Assembly (NCBI GenBank): GCA_045627805.1 | Contig: JAZQOJ010000026.1 | Span: 1 to 34,015, forward strand | Direction: 5' to 3' | Source of the DNA: UBA1756 sp045627805 | Lineage (GTDB): Bacteria > Bacteroidota > Bacteroidia > Bacteroidales > WCHB1-69 | DNA length: 34,015 nucleotides | Part shown: positions 31,162-34,015 of the stretch, piece after piece | How positions within the stretch are numbered: the first letter of the stretch is position 1 | Layout: every line of letters begins with the position of its first letter | Notes under the pieces: generated by a model | The model's database searches: none | What the model was told of the DNA's origin: nothing | The model's input: the letters and a program-made list of their open reading frames with translations, nothing else | Position numbers and translations under genes: made by a program

Positions 31162-31191
31162 TTTGCTGTATTGAAAAAAGTTGTATTTTTG
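31162..31191 (+). promoter_or_regulatory. promoter of the rpsF-rpsR-rplI operon
   Basis: Both Bacteroidota boxes are present: -33 TTTG (31162-31165) and -7 TATTTTTG (31184-31191), separated by 18 bases. Transcription would begin near 31198, leaving about 40 bases of A-rich leader before the rpsF ATG. Confidence 0.8.
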
Positions 31192-31237
31192 CACCCCAAA
31201 AATTATCAATAATTTATCAACTAAAAAACAAAACATT

Positions 31238-31618
31238 ATGTTGAATCATTACGAAACCGTTTTCATTATGACTCCCGTTTTGTCTGAAGAACAGATGAAG
31301 GAAACGGTTAAAAAGTTCGAGAACTTCCTTCTCGAAAAAGGAGCAGAGATTGTGCACCAGGAGAACTGGGGATTGCGCAAATTAGAGTATCCGATTGCCA
31401 AAAAGACCTCTGGTTTCTACCATCTTTTTGAATTCATCGCTGACGGCAGCGTAGTAAAGGAATACGAGCTGCAATATCGCCGCGACGAAAAAGTGATGCG
31501 CTACCTCACTGTTTTGATGGACAAACACGCCATCGCATACGCAGAGAAGAGACGCAACCAGAAAAAAGAAGTGAAGGCCGAAAACGCGCCCGAAGTTCAA
31601 AGTGAAACCAACGAATAA
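31238..31618 (+). CDS. rpsF: 30S ribosomal protein S6
   Basis: From the ATG at 31238 the protein has 126 residues and begins MLNHYETVFIMTPVLSEEQ, the usual S6 start. An upstream in-frame start at 31181 lies inside the promoter -7 region and is excluded. S6 binds S18 on the platform of the small subunit. Family features are EIVHQENWGLRKLEYPIAKK and YRRDEKVMRYLTV. The C-terminal ~25 residues form a charged Lys/Glu-rich tail, as often seen in this phylum. First gene of a classic three-gene operon. Confidence 0.98.
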   Translation: MLNHYETVFIMTPVLSEEQMKETVKKFENFLLEKGAEIVHQENWGLRKLEYPIAKKTSGFYHLFEFIADGSVVKEYELQYRRDEKVMRYLTVLMDKHAIAYAEKRRNQKKEVKAENAPEVQSETNE

Positions 31619-31622
31619 GGAG
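31617..31622 (+). promoter_or_regulatory. Shine-Dalgarno site of rpsR
   Basis: AAGGAG overlaps the rpsF stop codon and lies 7 bases before the rpsR ATG. Strong sites of this kind are rare elsewhere in the window. Confidence 0.7.
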
Positions 31623-31629
31623 AAGAACT

Positions 31630-31905
31630 ATGGCACAACAAACCGATATCAAATACTTGACCCCCATCGCGGTCGACATTAGAAAGAAAAAATATTGCCG
31701 TTTCAAAAAAAGCGGTATCAAGTACATCGACTACAAAGACGGTGAATTCTTGAAAAGATTCGTCAACGAGCAAGGCAGAATCCTGCCCAGACGTTTGACC
31801 GGTACCTCATTGAAATATCAGAAAAAAGTGGCACAGGCAGTAAAAAGAGCCAGACATCTTGCTTTACTCCCGTTCGTGACCGATAATTTGAAATCTAACA
31901 ACTAA
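31630..31905 (+). CDS. rpsR: 30S ribosomal protein S18
   Basis: This 91-residue protein has the S18 core: KKYCRFKKSGIKYIDYKD (20-37), FVNEQGRILPRRLTGTS (44-60) and KRARHLALLPF (73-83). It sits next to S6 on the 30S platform and lies 11 bases after rpsF. Only one cysteine (Cys23) is left, so a zinc-binding form is unlikely. Confidence 0.98.
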   Translation: MAQQTDIKYLTPIAVDIRKKKYCRFKKSGIKYIDYKDGEFLKRFVNEQGRILPRRLTGTSLKYQKKVAQAVKRARHLALLPFVTDNLKSNN

Positions 31906-31910
31906 GGAGG
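31904..31910 (+). promoter_or_regulatory. Shine-Dalgarno site of rplI
   Basis: AAGGAGG (overlapping the rpsR stop) lies 7 bases before the rplI ATG; it is the best ribosome-binding site I saw in the window and decides this start. Confidence 0.75.
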
Positions 31911-31917
31911 GCACATT

Positions 31918-32376
31918 ATGGAAGTTATTTTAAAACAAGACGTTCAGAATTTAGGATACGCCGACGACATCGTAAAAGTAAAAGACGGCTATGCAAGAAA
32001 CTATTTGATTCCCCAGGGCTTTGCCATCGTTGCTAACGAAGCGAACCGCAAACAGCTGGCTGAAACCAAGAAACAACGCGCTTTCAAAGAGGAGAAAATC
32101 CGCAAGGAAGCCGAGTTTATGGCTGGCAAAATCGACGGTCTCACCGTCAAGGTCGCTGCCAAAGCCGCTGAAAACGGAACCCTTTTCGGCTCCATCACCA
32201 ACATCCTGGTGGCCGACGCCCTCAAGGAGCAGCACGATATCGAAATCGACCGCAGAAAAATTATGTTGCAAGACGACCACATCAAAATGGTGGGCAACTA
32301 CACCGCTCAGGTGAACTTGCACAGAGAATTCAAAGTGAACCTCAACATCGAAGTTGTAGCGGAAACTGCTGAATAA
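31918..32376 (+). CDS. rplI: 50S ribosomal protein L9
   Basis: This 152-residue protein has the L9 N-terminal domain (MEVILKQDVQNLGYADDIVKVKDGYARNYLIPQGFA pattern, residues 1-36), a long connecting helix (about 41-75) and the C-terminal domain with GTLFGSITN (82-90). L9 binds 23S rRNA and helps reading-frame maintenance. It is the last gene of the ribosomal operon and is followed 45 bases later by a strong terminator. Confidence 0.98.
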   Translation: MEVILKQDVQNLGYADDIVKVKDGYARNYLIPQGFAIVANEANRKQLAETKKQRAFKEEKIRKEAEFMAGKIDGLTVKVAAKAAENGTLFGSITNILVADALKEQHDIEIDRRKIMLQDDHIKMVGNYTAQVNLHREFKVNLNIEVVAETAE

Positions 32377-32420
32377 TGATTTTTCATCGCTTGATGAATA
32401 TCCATACGAAAACAAAGACA

Positions 32421-32451
32421 GGGGTCGTTCATACAACGGCCCCATTTTTTT
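32421..32451 (+). terminator. intrinsic terminator (or attenuator) after rplI
   Basis: GGGGTCGTT (32421-32429) pairs with AACGGCCCC (32435-32443), 9 bp with one G-T wobble and a 5-base loop, followed by A and seven T. The T run ends 7 bases before the ATG of the next gene, so it can also act as a leader attenuator for that gene. Confidence 0.92.
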
Positions 32452-32458
32452 ATTGAAT

Positions 32459-33217
32459 ATGAAAAAACTGAGAATCCTTCTTCTTGCCGCCTGCGCCATC
32501 ATCTTTTGCCAGTGCCGGTACGAGAACAGCGCCAGCGAGCCATTGTACGACAACATCGAAATTGAAACCGCCGACAGTCTTCTCATCTACTATCCTTCAT
32601 TCGGAGAGCTGGACTTGGTGTACGGGAAAGAGGTGCCCGACGACGGCGACATCCTGTTCTGCTGCGCCGGTGCTTTCACAGCCGCTTGTCTGAACCAGTT
32701 CTGCCACGAGAACATCCGCTGCAACCACGTGTCGGATGGCGTTCTCTACGAAGGTTCTGACGAGCCCGTATGCACAGGCGTGTTCACCTACTACGACGGA
32801 AAGGGGCACTTCGACTTCGCCAACCAGGCCGCACTTGACACGGCAGTCGAACACGGTGGAATGGGCTTCGAACAGGTGCTCGTCATCAAGAACGACACTG
32901 TTATTTACGCCGACACCGCCAAAAAGACATTCTGGATCGGCAAGGAGTACGTGTTCCGCGTATTAGCAGAAAAAGACGGCCGCCTTTGCATTGCACAGTC
33001 GAGAAAAGCGGTCCCCTACAAGCGCTTCGTTGAGTTCCTGCAAGCGTACGGAATCCGCAACGCCATCAACCTGGATATGGGCGGCTGGAATCACACCCGC
33101 TACACCGACAACCACGGAAAACTGGTACAAACGGGCTGTAAACCAACACAGTATGCGACCAACTGGATTGTTTTCCGCAGGGCGGAAACATTGGCTGAAA
33201 ACGAAATCGAACCCTAA
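32459..33217 (+). CDS. secreted phosphodiester-glycosidase-like (NAGPA domain) protein
   Basis: From the ATG at 32459 the product has 252 residues; a TTG at 32453 would lie in the terminator T run. The N-terminus is a signal sequence with cysteines at 12 (LLAAC), 17 and 19 (FCQC), so a lipoprotein is likely but the modified Cys is unclear. The C-terminal third resembles the NAGPA/phosphodiester glycosidase domain: LCIAQSRKAVPYKRFVEFL (177-195) and NAINLDMGGWNHTRY (201-215), where the family has an NLDGGGS pattern; here the second Gly is Met and the Ser position is Trp/Asn. It may cleave sugar-phosphodiester bonds outside the cell (inferred). No promoter is visible between rplI and this gene. 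Confidence 0.7.
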   Translation: MKKLRILLLAACAIIFCQCRYENSASEPLYDNIEIETADSLLIYYPSFGELDLVYGKEVPDDGDILFCCAGAFTAACLNQFCHENIRCNHVSDGVLYEGSDEPVCTGVFTYYDGKGHFDFANQAALDTAVEHGGMGFEQVLVIKNDTVIYADTAKKTFWIGKEYVFRVLAEKDGRLCIAQSRKAVPYKRFVEFLQAYGIRNAINLDMGGWNHTRYTDNHGKLVQTGCKPTQYATNWIVFRRAETLAENEIEP

Positions 33218-33242
33218 TTTCCATCTTTTCACAAAAATCAAT

Positions 33243-33776
33243 ATGAATCCTGCTTTTGAAGAAAAAATACGCCAAGACCTGCAGAGTTTCCTGCTACTGC
33301 GCAATGAAATCGACGCTCGTTTCCCACAAGCCATCGACATTGAAGAGAAATGGCAGAGCATCGGAGAAGCGTACATCCCCGACGGGGCCAGAGAATTCGG
33401 CAAATATCCTACCGCCAGTCTCGCCTGGATGATGTATGTGGGGATGGCTGTTGCGCAATTCTGGGACGAGAACTGGGAATCCTATGGAGCCCTGGACAAC
33501 ATTTATGAGCATTTGCGCGACAAAGAGGGCTACGACACGATGGACGAGCACATACGCCGCGACGTGCTTCATCTCAAGGGAGAATCATTTGATGCAACGG
33601 AGGCGTTAGTGGAAGAGTGTGCGGCCCGCTCGTACGCAATACTTTGCCGTGAAAACATTGAGCCAGGCACACGCGACGCGTTTATCGCATACGTGGCCTG
33701 CCTGCACCAACTCTACCTGATGGGGATGGCCGTACAGTTGCACCGATTGGGATATAAAATGTCATCACAAATATGA
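33243..33776 (+). CDS. conserved hypothetical protein
   Basis: From the ATG at 33243 the product has 177 residues, mostly helical and without signal peptide or membrane segment. Notable stretches are PTASLAWMMYVGMAVAQFWDENWE (about residues 56-79, Met/Trp/aromatic-rich), YDTMDEHIRRDVL and a final LHQLYLMGMAVQLHRLGYKM. I recall similar short proteins in other Bacteroidales but no function. The frame stays open upstream into the previous gene, but the start here lies 25 bases after the previous stop, a normal operon spacing. It probably shares transcripts with the NAGPA-like gene. Confidence 0.75.
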   Translation: MNPAFEEKIRQDLQSFLLLRNEIDARFPQAIDIEEKWQSIGEAYIPDGAREFGKYPTASLAWMMYVGMAVAQFWDENWESYGALDNIYEHLRDKEGYDTMDEHIRRDVLHLKGESFDATEALVEECAARSYAILCRENIEPGTRDAFIAYVACLHQLYLMGMAVQLHRLGYKMSSQI

Positions 33777-33810
33777 GAATAAGAGTATAGCGAAAAAAAC
33801 TTATCAACAA

Positions 33811-33871
33811 TTTTGCCGATGCCGTTTTTTTGCCGAATCAGGTAAAGAACGGCATTTTATTTCGGCAAAAA
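33811..33871. repeat. nested and competing inverted repeats downstream of the hypothetical gene
   Basis: TTTTGCCGA (33811-33819) pairs with TCGGCAAAA (33862-33870), and ATGCCGTT (33819-33826) pairs with AACGGCAT (33848-33855) inside it. A second TTTTTGCCGAA (33827-33837) can compete for the same 3' arm (33861-33871). No T run follows on the plus strand; on the minus strand the downstream sequence has one only after ~20 bases. It may be a terminator without a tract, an mRNA-end stabiliser or a protein site. Confidence 0.6.
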
Positions 33872-33923
33872 GAACACTCTCCCCAGCATTTATTACACAT
33901 TGCGCGAAGCGGTTTCTCTCCCC

Positions 33924-33954
33924 TTGATTTCGCACTTGAAATTCTGTATCTTTG
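33924..33954 (+). promoter_or_regulatory. promoter of the gene starting at 33995
   Basis: -7 box TATCTTTG (33947-33954) and a weak -33 TTG (33924-33926) with 20 bases between them. Transcription would start near 33961, about 35 bases before the ATG. Confidence 0.65.
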
Positions 33955-33994
33955 CAGTACTTCATTTAACTATTAATTTCTAAATCAAGCTACG

Positions 33995-34015
33995 ATGAGT
34001 GAACCTTTATTTCAA
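33995..34015 (+). CDS. start of an unidentified gene, cut by the window end
   Basis: ATG at 33995 opens a frame (MSEPLFQ) that runs to the edge of the window. The well-placed promoter supports a real gene. Seven residues are too few to name it. Confidence 0.6.

Larger units (their letters stand above)
30824..31237. other. 414-bp divergent control region between ftsQ and rpsF
   Basis: No gene is visible. It holds the ftsQ promoter (30926-30933) with an adjoining perfect 16-bp palindrome (30943-30958), and the rpsF promoter (31162-31191). The middle contains the word GGCAAAAAAACGGCA (31101-31115), which recurs inverted at 33820-33834. Confidence 0.7.

Noticed and set aside
31181..31237. Extended N-terminus of rpsF starting at 31181
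   Set aside because: The start would overlap the promoter -7 box and add 19 residues not found in S6.

Overview
The window looks like a chromosomal segment of an uncultured Bacteroidales (Bacteroidota) member. Three things support this. At least nine genes or operons are preceded by the Bacteroidota -7 promoter box TAnnTTTG. Four secreted proteins end in type IX secretion system (T9SS) type-A sorting domains (YPNP start, GxYxxxV end). Gene order matches the phylum: rsfS-ftsH-LUD-cdsA, ftsQ-ftsA-ftsZ and rpsF-rpsR-rplI. Shine-Dalgarno sites are mostly absent except before rpsR and rplI, which is also typical. I saw no tRNA, rRNA, CRISPR array, transposase or phage gene.

Layout. (1) 1-1610: the 3' end of an unknown gene, a small membrane protein with an HEYGH zinc-type motif, and a convergent WYL-domain regulator. 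(2) 1611-3926: a lipoprotein with three D-L-N-x-x-A-G-G-x-Y repeats, bracketed by three same-orientation copies of a ~190-bp noncoding repeat; two copies carry a tail of 9-bp and 7-bp minisatellite units that differs strongly in length (13 versus 2 heptamers). (3) 3927-8405, minus strand: an operon of a GH3/serine-hydrolase fusion, a divergent SAM hydroxide adenosyltransferase-like protein and a small T9SS cargo protein. (4) 8556-17969: one gene for a 3137-residue T9SS surface protein built from SprB, PKD-like and 17 HYR/Ig-like modules. (5) 18335-22411, minus strand: rsfS-ftsH-LUD-cdsA. (6) 22551-27186, plus strand: two paralogous lysyl-endopeptidase-like T9SS proteases followed by a WbqC-family gene. 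(7) 27167-30823, minus strand: ftsQ-ftsA-ftsZ, cut off from the usual mur genes and carrying its own promoter. (8) 31238-33776, plus strand: rpsF-rpsR-rplI, a strong terminator, a phosphodiester-glycosidase-like protein and a hypothetical protein. The first codons of another gene close the window.

Much of the window serves the cell envelope: division (FtsQ, FtsA, FtsZ), phospholipid synthesis (CdsA), membrane proteolysis (FtsH), peptidoglycan recycling or hydrolysis (GH3/beta-lactamase-like) and T9SS cargo. I did not find a clear new multi-gene defence or mobile system. The observations most worth following are the repeat-bracketed lipoprotein cassette, two intrinsic-terminator-like hairpins inside the wbqC reading frame (one per strand), charged substitutions in two glycine loops of the FtsZ nucleotide pocket, a perfect 16-bp palindrome at the ftsQAZ promoter, and a lipoprotein gene that starts almost directly on the terminator of the rplI operon.
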